DNA of 15,332 nucleotides from JBCDCU01 sp039180865 (lineage in GTDB: Bacteria > Pseudomonadota > Alphaproteobacteria > Rhizobiales > JACESI01). Both the position numbers and the translations under genes were made by a program. Of the stretch, positions 8,021 through 14,877 are shown in pieces. The stretch is from contig JBCDCZ010000087.1 of assembly GCA_039180865.1 (NCBI GenBank), positions 1 to 15,332 of the forward strand, given 5' to 3'. Under the pieces are notes generated by a model. The model was not told the DNA's origin, ran no database searches, and saw only the letters and a program-made list of their open reading frames with translations. The number at the start of each line of letters is the position of its first letter. The stretch's first letter is position 1.

Positions 8021-8075
8021 TCCCTGTAGAATTTCAAACGGCTTTCCGGTTTCAGAAACCGCCGAAAAACAGGGA
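8021..8075 (+). promoter_or_regulatory. Nested inverted repeats in the leader of the solute-binding protein gene
   Basis: An outer perfect 7-bp pair, TCCCTGT (8021-8027) with ACAGGGA (8069-8075), encloses a 15-bp near-continuous palindrome CGGTTTC-A-GAAACCG (8047-8061). CGG (8039-8041) can also pair with CCG (8062-8064). The palindrome with one central base looks like a protein operator. The outer pair makes a folded RNA leader also conceivable. It matches no riboswitch class I know, and no T-tract follows. Confidence 0.35.
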
Positions 8076-8262
8076 CGAAAAGCCGCACTTATGGGCGCTG
8101 AAGTTATCTCGAACACACGGATGACTTCGCAGCGCACGACCGGACGTCACGGCTGCATTGTCACAGAAGGTTCACTGTGTAGAATGGTGGCCGATGGCCT
8201 TGGGAAGCCGTCACCGATTACGCATTGCATATGCGGACAGGGCTTTATGGGAGGAGAACCTG

Positions 8263-9840
8263 ATGAAAACACAAAACAATAATTCTACGATTTTGCGCCC
8301 GTCACGCCGTAGCGTGCTTGCTACGGGGGCCGCTTTCACCGGCCTTGCCGCAACCGGCCTCGGATTCGGTGAAGCACGGGCCGCGCAAAAACGCGGCGGG
8401 AGCATTCGCGCAGCCCTCGGGCACGGATCGACAACCGATACGCTGAACCCGGGCACCTGGGAAAACGATTTCGTCAATGGCCTTGGTTACGCCTATTGTG
8501 GCTACCTTACCGGTGTCCGCCGTGACGGATCTTTGGAACCCCAGATCGCAGAAAGCTGGGAGGCAAGCGCCGACGCGAAACAATGGCGCTTCAAGATCCG
8601 CTCCGGCGTCACCTTTCATTCCGGAAAGCCTGTCACGCCCGAGGATGTTGTCGCTTCAATCAATTTCCACCGCGGGGAAGATTCAACGTCAGCCGCCAAA
8701 CCGCTCGTTGACGCAGTCATCGACATATCGGTCGATGGCGACACCGTTGTCTTCAACCTTCAGGCCGGAAGTGCGGACTTCCCGTTCACCTTCACCGATT
8801 ACCACCTTCCGATCATGCCGGCAGGCGGTGAGCGCGGCATCGACTGGCGTTCCATGGATGGCTGCGGACCCTACAAGCTCGCCAATTTCCAGCCCGGCGT
8901 CAGCGTAAAACTCGTCAAAAACGAGAATGATTGGGATCCGAACCGGGGATTTTTTGAAGAGATCGAGGTGCTGTCCATTGTCGACGCAAACGCCAGAACG
9001 ACGGCGTTTCTCTCCGGCGATGTGCAACTCATCGACAAGATCGATCTTAAGACGATTGCCCCGCTCAGCCGCAACAAGAACATCAAGATCCATTCGGTTG
9101 CCGGAAACCAGCACTATACGTTCGCGATGTCGGTCAACCAGGATCCCTTCAAGGACGTCAACATCAGACGCGCGCTCAAATATTCCGTTAATCGGCAGGA
9201 ACTCGTCGACAAGATCCTGTTCGGCTACGGCTCGATCGGCAACGATCACCCGATAGGCCGCGGTCAGCGCTTCTACAATGATGAAATGCCGCAAACGGCC
9301 TATGATCCGGACAAGGCAAAGTTCTACCTGAAAGAAGCAGGCCTCGACAGTCTGACGGTTTCCCTGTCTGCTGCTGATGCCGCCTTTGGTGGCGCCGTTG
9401 ACGCAGCTGTTCTCTTCCAGAATTCAGCCAAATCCGCCGGAATCGATCTCACAGTCAATCGTGTACCGAATGACGGCTATTGGGCCGATGTCTGGATGAA
9501 GCATTCCTTCAGCGCTGTTTACTGGGGCGGTCGGCCAGTGGAAGACGCCATGTTCACAACGGCGTATGCGGAGGGTGCTGCCTGGAACGACACCTTCTGG
9601 AACAATGCCCGCTTCAACGAGCTTCTGATTGCAGCACGTGCTGAACTCGACGAGGCAAAGCGGCGCGAAATGTATTACGAAATGCAGCTCATCCTTAACG
9701 AAGACGGCGGCGCGATCATTCCAATGTTTGCAAACTTCGTCTTTGCGACTGCAGCCAACATCGATACCGGCGGAGATGATTTCTCGTCCCATTGGGACAA
9801 GGATGGCCACCGCTGGTGGGAACGCTGGTCGTTTGCCTAA
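8263..9840 (+). CDS. Tat-exported family 5 extracellular solute-binding protein (peptide/nickel-type ABC transporter)
   Basis: This 525-residue periplasmic protein should capture an oligopeptide, opine, metal chelate or similar solute for an ABC importer. The N-terminus has a twin-arginine signal: SRRSVLA at 14-20, a hydrophobic stretch, and a likely cut after ARA at about residue 40. The SBP_bac_5 fold is shown by the family landmarks DTLNPGTW, LEPQIAESWEAS, WRFKIRSGVTFHSGKPVTPEDVV, DGCGPYKL, VNIRRALKYSVNRQELV and YDPDKAKFYLKEAG. I chose the ATG at 8263 because GGGAGGAG (8249-8256) sits 6 nt upstream and the signal peptide begins there; a longer frame from TTG at 8158 adds a non-conserved segment. 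No permease or ATPase gene lies next to it, so it is an orphan binding protein. A terminator follows directly. The ligand cannot be assigned. Confidence 0.93.
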   Translation: MKTQNNNSTILRPSRRSVLATGAAFTGLAATGLGFGEARAAQKRGGSIRAALGHGSTTDTLNPGTWENDFVNGLGYAYCGYLTGVRRDGSLEPQIAESWEASADAKQWRFKIRSGVTFHSGKPVTPEDVVASINFHRGEDSTSAAKPLVDAVIDISVDGDTVVFNLQAGSADFPFTFTDYHLPIMPAGGERGIDWRSMDGCGPYKLANFQPGVSVKLVKNENDWDPNRGFFEEIEVLSIVDANARTTAFLSGDVQLIDKIDLKTIAPLSRNKNIKIHSVAGNQHYTFAMSVNQDPFKDVNIRRALKYSVNRQELVDKILFGYGSIGNDHPIGRGQRFYNDEMPQTAYDPDKAKFYLKEAGLDSLTVSLSAADAAFGGAVDAAVLFQNSAKSAGIDLTVNRVPNDGYWADVWMKHSFSAVYWGGRPVEDAMFTTAYAEGAAWNDTFWNNARFNELLIAARAELDEAKRREMYYEMQLILNEDGGAIIPMFANFVFATAANIDTGGDDFSSHWDKDGHRWWERWSFA

Positions 9841-9887
9841 GAGGCGTTGCGGGAACATCGCTCCCTGCCCTCTTCTACCTCAACCTG

Positions 9888-9915
9888 ACGCCCCGGTCTT
9901 GAGCCGGGGCGTTTT
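9888..9915 (+). terminator. Intrinsic terminator after the solute-binding protein gene
   Basis: ACGCCCCGG (9888-9896) pairs perfectly with CCGGGGCGT (9904-9912) around a 7-nt loop, and the second arm runs into a short T-tract (TTTT at 9912-9915). It lies 48 bp after the stop codon, so it ends the transcript before the DUF2867 gene. Confidence 0.85.
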
Positions 9916-10014
9916 AAGATTACCTCCACCTCCGCAGCGGTTGCCCCGCGCCTTAATCCTGAAACGCGCTACATTGTGCCTAAAAACTGGTATCTCCTTC
10001 CGGAGTAGAAACCG

Positions 10015-10500
10015 ATGGCGGAACGCGCACCTTCGCGGATCAGGGAAAAACCGGCCCAGCTTCCAAACCCGGCTCTTCCCGGTGCCGACTTTGCCGATTG
10101 TTACGCTCGCGATCTCGGGCACTCATCGATGACCGCGGAAGCATTTGCCCGCGCCATGATCAAGGACACGCCGGATTGGGCAAAGCGGCTTCTCATTCTT
10201 CGCAATATGCTGGTACGCCCGTTCGGGCTTTCCGGCGGCAAGACGGATGGAAACAGTGTCAACGGCTTTCCCTTCGTGTCATGCGAAGACGATCGGGTCG
10301 TTCTCGGCTTTGACGACAAGCACCTCGATTTTCGTATTGTCGTGGACATGACGGGGCGCGGCACGGAGAAAGCCTGCGCTCATGTGACGACACTTGTCCG
10401 CCGCCACGGTCTTCCGGGTAGGCTCTACCTTGCTGGAGTTCTTCCTTTCCACCGCAAAATCGTACCTGCCATGATGCGGCGAGTGCTCGTTGAGGGGTAA
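10015..10500 (+). CDS. DUF2867 domain protein
   Basis: The 161-residue product resembles the DUF2867 family: LPGADFADCYA (21-31), a helical segment with FARAM and PDWAKRLLILRNMLVRPFGL (53-72), a strand pair FVSCEDDRVVLGFDDKHLDFRI (87-108), and a C-terminal segment with LPFHRKIVPAMMRR (143-156). No signal peptide or membrane span is seen. The family has no established activity; related proteins are small, cytosolic and sometimes fused to SDR-type domains. The ATG has a GGAG about 12 nt upstream. A terminator separates it from the preceding gene, so it is probably transcribed alone, and it converges with the DUF2147 gene 33 bp away. Confidence 0.8.
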   Translation: MAERAPSRIREKPAQLPNPALPGADFADCYARDLGHSSMTAEAFARAMIKDTPDWAKRLLILRNMLVRPFGLSGGKTDGNSVNGFPFVSCEDDRVVLGFDDKHLDFRIVVDMTGRGTEKACAHVTTLVRRHGLPGRLYLAGVLPFHRKIVPAMMRRVLVEG

Positions 10501-10533
10501 TAACCTGGAGCGGGGGGTTTTGGATGATGCTCC

Positions 10534-10941
10534 CTATCCTTTGACCCTCGGAAAGACCGATGAGCCACCAAACACCGGCAAGCCGAAAAAACCGCGCACG
10601 ATGAGATCGCCGTTTTCATTAAGTGAAAGGCGCCCGGAAAATTCGATCTTCGGCTGCATGGGGCTATCGAGGCGACCATTCTCCCAAACCCCGTTTTCCG
10701 GATTGAATTCGAAATCCTTAAAGACAATGAAGCCAACGCCTTCATTTCCATCGGGGATTTCGGGCGCTGTTGCGATTACGCCGAAGTAGCGCCCATCGTC
10801 CTTATAGACTTTTACGGTTCTGGACCGATCGGGGTTGAGATAAGTCCCAAGGATGGCATCAGCCTCCAAAGGCTCTGCCGAAATCGGGGTTACAAATAAA
10901 GCCAGCACGAAACCGGTAGCCGTGACCAGGCGTCTCATCAT
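10534..10941 (-). CDS. Exported DUF2147 family protein
   Basis: This is a 135-residue protein with a signal peptide: MMRRLVTATG followed by a hydrophobic core, likely cut after ISA at residue 22. The mature part fits DUF2147: it opens with the ILGTYLNPD turn (30-38) and strand RTVKVYKDDGRYFGVI (41-56). GVGFIVFKDFEF (68-79), VWENGRLDSP (85-94) and GDLIVRGFFGLPVFGGSSVFPRV (111-133) follow, the last being the family's typical closing. DUF2147 members are predicted lipocalin-like or beta-barrel periplasmic proteins without a settled role. It lies 38 bp downstream of the SDR gene on the same strand, so the two are probably cotranscribed. AAGGTG about 6 nt before the tandem ATG start serves as ribosome-binding site. 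Confidence 0.85.
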   Translation of the reverse strand: MMRRLVTATGFVLALFVTPISAEPLEADAILGTYLNPDRSRTVKVYKDDGRYFGVIATAPEIPDGNEGVGFIVFKDFEFNPENGVWENGRLDSPMQPKIEFSGRLSLNENGDLIVRGFFGLPVFGGSSVFPRVKG

Positions 10942-10979
10942 TTCTCACACCTTTGCGTACTTCGTTAAAATGGACCGTG

Positions 10980-11897
10980 TCATTCCATCCAGGCAGGACA
11001 CTCAGCAAGAAGCGCTTCACTACTCGACCACAACTGCCCGCTCAGGTGCTGATCACGGGCCATCTTTGAGGGATTTACGACAACCGGATAACCACCGCGC
11101 ATCGCGACGTAATCGCCGTTCTGACCGATGAGTGAACGCCCTGCCATCAGATAGGCGAAGGCATTGGCGCTCGCTGACAGCGTGCTCGTCCGATCTGCAG
11201 GCATCGTGCGGGACATAATGGGAAGTAGGATCCGAACCAGCCATTGCGGAAATTCGCGCGTCAGACGGGTACCCGGCACGAGACCCGGGTCGTAAGCAAC
11301 AGAGAGGCCGTCCGGCCTTCGCCTTGCCAGCTCAAGTGAAGCCATGATGCAACAAAGCTTAGAAGTGGTATAGGAGCGTGCCGCTGCCCGCGGCCCGATC
11401 CGGTCGCGCTCGGGATCTGTCTCTGGATAGGCGAGCCTTAGCGCGTTCGCATGGTTCGGTGGCGGCGGCGGTGTCTTTTCTTCAGGGTCATGCGTGCCGC
11501 TTCCCGTCATCACAATATGGGCATCCGGCTCCAAAACATCCCACAGGCGCTGTATCATCGCGAAATGGGAGAGATAATTCACCTGGAACGCACGGTCGAA
11601 ACCGTCTTCCGTCTTTTGAAGACGCCTGGGCGAGAGGCCCGCATTGAGGATCAGGCCGTCAATCGGCCCTCGTTGCATAACCTCCGCGCAAAAGGTCGCA
11701 ACGCTCTGAAGCCGGGCAAGATCAAGCGGCAGAACCGTCACCTTCAATGCAATGTCGGCAGGGATATTTGAAGGATCCCTCGCCCCGACAATCACGGATT
11801 GCTCAATTTGACCAACAACCATACGAAGGGCTTCAAGACCGAAACCGGCCGTCGCACCGGTCACCACAAGTGTTCCGCGTTCTCCAGGATCAGACAT
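10980..11897 (-). CDS. Short-chain dehydrogenase/reductase (protochlorophyllide reductase-like SDR)
   Basis: The 305-residue protein is an NAD(P)-dependent oxidoreductase with a Rossmann fold. The cofactor motif TGATAGFG spans 13-20, the NAG motif 85-87, the conserved Asn is 107 (VNYLSH), the likely catalytic Ser is in TGSGTH (131-136), and the catalytic YTTSK is 176-180, followed by a PG at 204-205. Extra residues between the Ser and Tyr motifs, including five prolines (143-147), are typical of the longer SDRs annotated near light-independent relatives of protochlorophyllide reductase. The substrate is unknown. I start it at the ATG at 11897 because AAGGTG (11904-11909, minus) is 6 nt upstream; a TTG 15 bp further out would overlap that site. 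It is divergent from the TetR gene and precedes the DUF2147 gene. Confidence 0.9.
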   Translation of the reverse strand: MSDPGERGTLVVTGATAGFGLEALRMVVGQIEQSVIVGARDPSNIPADIALKVTVLPLDLARLQSVATFCAEVMQRGPIDGLILNAGLSPRRLQKTEDGFDRAFQVNYLSHFAMIQRLWDVLEPDAHIVMTGSGTHDPEEKTPPPPPNHANALRLAYPETDPERDRIGPRAAARSYTTSKLCCIMASLELARRRPDGLSVAYDPGLVPGTRLTREFPQWLVRILLPIMSRTMPADRTSTLSASANAFAYLMAGRSLIGQNGDYVAMRGGYPVVVNPSKMARDQHLSGQLWSSSEALLAECPAWME

Positions 11898-11953
11898 GGA
11901 CCGCACCTTCAATCTTGATTACAATTTCATACCTTCTGTAACTATGGGTTAAG

Positions 11954-11976
11954 TGACAGATTATTCAAGTCTGTCA
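11954..11976. promoter_or_regulatory. Likely TetR operator TGACAGA-N9-TCTGTCA
   Basis: A perfect 7-bp dyad with a 9-bp spacer lies in the 89-bp gap between the SDR and TetR genes, ending 10 bp before the TetR start. TetR-family repressors commonly bind such a dyad between themselves and a divergent target. I infer control of both tetR and the SDR-DUF2147 unit. The binding itself is not shown by sequence. Confidence 0.55.
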
Positions 11977-11986
11977 TCAAGAAAAA

Positions 11987-12556
11987 ATGACCGAGCCTAA
12001 ACGCCGCGAGACGGATACGTCGAAAACCCGCAGCAAGATCATTGAAGCGACTGATCGTTTGATCGGGGAAAAAGGCTTGAACGCAACCAGTGTTAGCGCT
12101 GTCGCACGGACCCTCGATATGTCCCACGCCAATGTTTATCGGCACTTTAAATCACGAGGCGATCTGCTTGTTGCAGTTGCAGAAACGTGGATGGCAGAGA
12201 CCCGCAAAGCAAGCGAAGCCGCGATCGATCGTGAAAGGACGGAGGAAGACAATCTCGTTGCACTCGTCCTTGCTATTCGCGCGGAAATGTTTCGGCGATC
12301 CAACAATATGGCAGCCCTTGATCTTTATCATTTCGCGTTACGGGAGATGCCTCAGCAGGCGATCCATCACCACAAGCACCGTGCGCAATTGATTACCAAA
12401 ATCACGGGCGCCCCCGAAAGAACGCCTGCCATTCTTGATGCGCTGCGCGGCTTTACTGACCCTAACCTGATCCTTGCAACCGAAGGACCGGATACAAGGT
12501 CCCGGATCAGGGAAGTGTGCCGACTCTTATGTGCGGGGCTCTCACAGAAGAATTGA
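11987..12556 (+). CDS. TetR/AcrR family transcriptional regulator
   Basis: This 189-residue regulator has a TetR N-terminal DNA-binding domain at about 13-65: TRSKIIEATDRLIGEKGLN, then the helix-turn-helix VSAVARTLDMSHANVYRHFKSRGDLL (36-61), with the family's NVYRHFKSR signature. The remaining all-helical part is the ligand-binding and dimer domain; its ligand is unknown. The gene is divergent from the SDR gene and a perfect dyad lies just before its start, so autoregulation and control of the SDR-DUF2147 unit are likely. Only a weak purine stretch (AAGAAAAA) precedes the ATG, and the dyad-to-start gap is only 10 bp, so the leader may be very short. It converges with the GNAT gene. Confidence 0.93.
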   Translation: MTEPKRRETDTSKTRSKIIEATDRLIGEKGLNATSVSAVARTLDMSHANVYRHFKSRGDLLVAVAETWMAETRKASEAAIDRERTEEDNLVALVLAIRAEMFRRSNNMAALDLYHFALREMPQQAIHHHKHRAQLITKITGAPERTPAILDALRGFTDPNLILATEGPDTRSRIREVCRLLCAGLSQKN

Positions 12557-12574
12557 AGGCCCGATACAAGGAAC

Positions 12575-12652
12575 CTAGGCCCTCAAGTATTCGAACTCCT
12601 TTTTCACGTGTTCATAGCCTCCCGCCCATGCCTTGCGATAGAGTTCGATCAC
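12575..12652 (-). CDS. Possible 25-residue small ORF downstream of the GNAT gene
   Basis: This GTG-started frame encodes a 25-residue peptide beginning VIELYRKAW and ending KKEFEYLRA, with AGGA about 9 nt upstream. It begins about 40 bp after the GNAT stop on the same strand. Amphipathic composition and lack of rare codons make it look protein-like, and the frame is open upstream into the GNAT gene. No family is recognised. It could equally be chance or a remnant of a longer GNAT C-terminus after a frameshift. Confidence 0.2.
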   Translation of the reverse strand: MIELYRKAWAGGYEHVKKEFEYLRA

Positions 12653-12692
12653 TGTCGTCTTCCTGGACTCCGCCCTCCCGTGCGCGCTTTCC

Positions 12693-13253
12693 TCATTTCG
12701 TGACGTTAAAGGTCGCAAGGAGATAGTTTTTCGGGTTTCCGAACATTTCCTGAAAGATCGACAGCGGCGTCGGCCAGGGAAGCGCCAGCGTTGCCTCGAC
12801 ATCACCACGCTCGATGGCAAGGTCAGCATCATGTTTCTTAACGAGATTGCGCATGCGGGCGTTCTCGTGAAGGCAGATCATATGCAGCTTCTTGATGCCC
12901 CGGTTCTGCGCTGCCGCAATCAGGTGATTAAAGAGCGCGTCGCCAATCCCCCTGTCCTGCCAATCAGCTTCCACGGCAAGGGCAACTTCCGCGGATTTCG
13001 GCATACTTTCAGGAAGTTCGCGCAATTCGGCAATCCCCCGGAGTTCATCATCGGGGAACGCCCCGTAATTCGCGGACGCGAGCGGGAAGATCGTCTCCAC
13101 ATAATCGGTGAGAAACGCATCGCCAACCGTATGGCCGAATCTGAAGCGCCGTGTCTCCTCGTCGAGCCTTTGAAAATGCCCTATCACGTGCGCCTGGTCG
13201 GATATTCGTAAGCGTCTGATTCCTGGATAAAAAAATGGGTTTTCATGTGTCAT
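12693..13253 (-). CDS. GNAT family N-acetyltransferase
   Basis: The product (186 residues) should transfer an acetyl group from acetyl-CoA to an amine substrate. The acetyl-CoA-binding motif A is QDRGIGDAL (99-107), matching Q/RxxGxG/A; before it is the strand SAEVALAVEADW (87-98), and after it the helix NHLIAAAQNRGI and strand KLHMICLHENARMRNLVKK (122-140). The N-terminal part (RFRFGHTVGD, 37-46) matches GNAT domains often found in bacterial proteins that acetylate protein lysines or link to CoA ligases, but here it stands alone. The substrate is unknown. GAGG about 9 nt upstream supports the ATG at 13253. A 203-bp spacer separates it from the upstream membrane-protein gene, so it probably has its own promoter. 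Confidence 0.9.
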   Translation of the reverse strand: MTHENPFFYPGIRRLRISDQAHVIGHFQRLDEETRRFRFGHTVGDAFLTDYVETIFPLASANYGAFPDDELRGIAELRELPESMPKSAEVALAVEADWQDRGIGDALFNHLIAAAQNRGIKKLHMICLHENARMRNLVKKHDADLAIERGDVEATLALPWPTPLSIFQEMFGNPKNYLLATFNVTK

Positions 13254-13318
13254 GATTTAGGACCTCTTTGCTCAGCCGGGCTTGCCGGCACCGAAAGTGT
13301 CCTCCCACGGTGACTGTA

Positions 13319-13347
13319 ATGCTGCAGCGCAGCATCGTCCAGCATCA
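13319..13347. repeat. Hairpin ATGCTGC-AGC-GCAGCAT with adjacent direct repeat CAGCATC
   Basis: ATGCTGC (13319-13325) and GCAGCAT (13329-13335) form a perfect 7-bp stem with a 3-nt loop. CAGCATC then occurs twice with a 3-bp gap (13330-13336 and 13340-13346). The element lies 66-128 bp upstream of the GNAT start. No T-tract follows on either strand, so a protein-binding site is more plausible than a terminator. Confidence 0.3.
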
Positions 13348-13456
13348 AAGACTAGACGCTGTGCTCAAATGAATGGCAGTTGAGTTATAAAATGTGGGTG
13401 GACGGGGCCCAAAACTCCGTCCTTCATGCGCCGTTTTTTGCGACATAGTCGCCCGT

Positions 13457-14470
13457 TCACAATGTCGAATAGCCGTAACGCAGATAGAGAAGCTCTTTAC
13501 CATCTGGCGTATACGTCGCCTCCACCGTCATGCCATAGGGGATCGCGGCAAAAATCCGCGCCATAAAGCCGGAGGTTGGAAAACGCGGACCTTTGGTCTT
13601 CACATGCCATCCGGCGTGGACCTCAAGCGTTCCATCGCGATTGACATGGGGCTTTTTGGAACTCCAGCCGCCCTGTGAAACATTCAAGCCCTGCGCTTCA
13701 AACCAGTTAGCGGCTTCCGCGATACCACCCCATTTATGGAGGAGCCGAAATGTGCAGACCGTCGCCGCGCTGGTGCGGTCGATTCTGTCCCAGTCCATGC
13801 GCTTCAGATCCTCCCGCTTTTTCGCGTCAGCCCCCCATTCAAGACAGGATTGGGGATCGGGAAATCTGATGAGCGCCCATTTGATATCCGTGGTCAGGAA
13901 ATGCTCATGCTCAACCTGAAAGGCTGGTTTACCCGGCAGATGCAATGGCGCTGGCACGATATGCATGAGAACGCCAATTGCGAACTGCACTGCAAAATAG
14001 GCCGGAACGGTCATCACGATCAGGTAGACCTTCTCATCCCACGCCGTGGTCTTGAAGTCTTTCAGTGACCATCCGGGCCGCCCCGCAACGCGGCCTGTGA
14101 GGCACCAATAGATCAAGAAGAACAGTGCGAGCGCGCCATAGAGCCGGTTAATGAAACCGACACCTAAAAGAAGCACCAAAAGAATTGTGATCAGTATCGA
14201 TGCTTTTGTACCGATCGGGCCGCGCTCATGAAGATAAGAATCAATCCAGTAAAAGACGAGCGTCATCGCGATCGTAAAGCCGGCAAAAAACGGAAAGAAG
14301 AAAAGGGCAATAAAAAGCCCACCACCCGCACGATGGGTGAAATGGCCTTCGATGTCGGACCACACAAACGACGAAAGCATAAGGGCGACAAGCATTGAAA
14401 CAATGACGGAAAACGCGATCCTGAAGAACCGGCTGACGCCTTCGCTGGAATCCATGTAAAGCGTGCCCAT
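13457..14470 (-). CDS. Five-span membrane protein of unknown function with C-terminal soluble domain
   Basis: I do not recognise this 337-residue protein. Hydrophobic segments at about 15-37, 50-76, 90-107, 110-125 and 147-173 predict five membrane spans in the N-terminal half. Residues about 180-337 are polar and should form a soluble domain rich in Trp, His and aromatic strands (LEVHAGWHV, 282-290; MTVEATYTPDGKELLYLRYGY, 314-334), containing three Cys (209, 239 and, in a span, 123). The odd span count would put the two ends on opposite sides of the membrane. The start at 14470 has no strong ribosome-binding site; ATG at residue 6 is an alternative. It is not clearly in an operon: 142 bp separate it from the gene upstream. 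Confidence 0.75.
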   Translation of the reverse strand: MGTLYMDSSEGVSRFFRIAFSVIVSMLVALMLSSFVWSDIEGHFTHRAGGGLFIALFFFPFFAGFTIAMTLVFYWIDSYLHERGPIGTKASILITILLVLLLGVGFINRLYGALALFFLIYWCLTGRVAGRPGWSLKDFKTTAWDEKVYLIVMTVPAYFAVQFAIGVLMHIVPAPLHLPGKPAFQVEHEHFLTTDIKWALIRFPDPQSCLEWGADAKKREDLKRMDWDRIDRTSAATVCTFRLLHKWGGIAEAANWFEAQGLNVSQGGWSSKKPHVNRDGTLEVHAGWHVKTKGPRFPTSGFMARIFAAIPYGMTVEATYTPDGKELLYLRYGYSTL

Positions 14471-14612
14471 GATCGAACACCAAATGAGTATGGTTATAAA
14501 TCAAAGTCTTATGGCCGCAATATAGACCAGGATCGGCTTGAAGGGCACCATTGCGCGGTATGGAAAAAGCAACGTCGTTAATTTGGGATCCTGTGCCCGC
14601 GAAGCGCGCTGA

Positions 14613-14831
14613 TTACCCGCGCCGCTTGTGCGCTTCTTCGATGATCGTCTTGTTCAAGATGCGCACCGCGCCCACCATCAAGAGACGCATATCGCGGACG
14701 ATGTAATCGGCAAGATCAGCATCGCTGATATCGTCGCCATCAATGTCGAGGCGGAAGCCCTGCCCTTGAAGCCCACCGCCATTCGAAAAGTCGATCTCGA
14801 AGTCGAAGCAGACGCGGTATTCCTTCGTCAT
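14613..14831 (-). CDS. Small conserved-type hypothetical protein, 72 residues
   Basis: The frame encodes a 72-residue soluble protein. It has a strand-like YRVCFDFEIDFSNGGG, then LQGQGFRLDIDGDDISD with alternating Asp and Gly, then the helix ADLADYIVRDMRLLMVG, and ends in ILNKTIIEEAHKRRG. The mix of acidic turn and helix looks like a real folded protein, but I cannot name a family. An AAGGAG on the minus strand (14841-14846) is 9 nt before the ATG at 14831, so I prefer this start over ATG at 14861, which would add ten residues. It lies 46 bp after the 2OG oxygenase gene in the same direction and is probably cotranscribed with it. Confidence 0.7.
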   Translation of the reverse strand: MTKEYRVCFDFEIDFSNGGGLQGQGFRLDIDGDDISDADLADYIVRDMRLLMVGAVRILNKTIIEEAHKRRG

Positions 14832-14877
14832 GGCACTGATCTCCTTGTTTTCCTCTCCCATTTTTGCATCACACCCC

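Larger units (their letters stand above)
7592..8262. other. 671-bp divergent intergenic region with AT-rich island
   Basis: I find no supported gene here. About 7660-7990 is strikingly AT-rich against its surroundings, with many A and T runs. It includes small AT dyads such as AATACTT (7812-7818) with AAGTATT (7827-7833), and TATTTT (7861-7866) with AAAATA (7872-7877). The right part returns to normal composition and contains a nested dyad (8021-8075). A 63-codon frame at 8091-8282 runs into the solute-binding protein's start region and has no family features. Promoters for nrdJ (minus) and the binding protein (plus) must lie here. No DnaA boxes or NrdR-type boxes were recognised by eye. Confidence 0.6.

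Noticed and set aside
8158..8262. Extended start (TTG) for the solute-binding protein
   Set aside because: It would put 35 non-conserved residues before a twin-arginine signal peptide. The ATG at 8263 has an ideal GGAGG spacing.
8091..8282. Small plus-strand frame overlapping the start of the solute-binding protein
   Set aside because: Its product has no family features, it overlaps the better-supported gene, and the strong ribosome-binding site belongs to the ATG at 8263.
13431..13453. Hairpin GCGAC-N3-GTCGC near a run of T as a terminator for the membrane-protein gene
   Set aside because: On the minus strand, where that gene is transcribed, the hairpin is followed by A rather than T, so it lacks terminator polarity. 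On the plus strand the T run precedes the hairpin.
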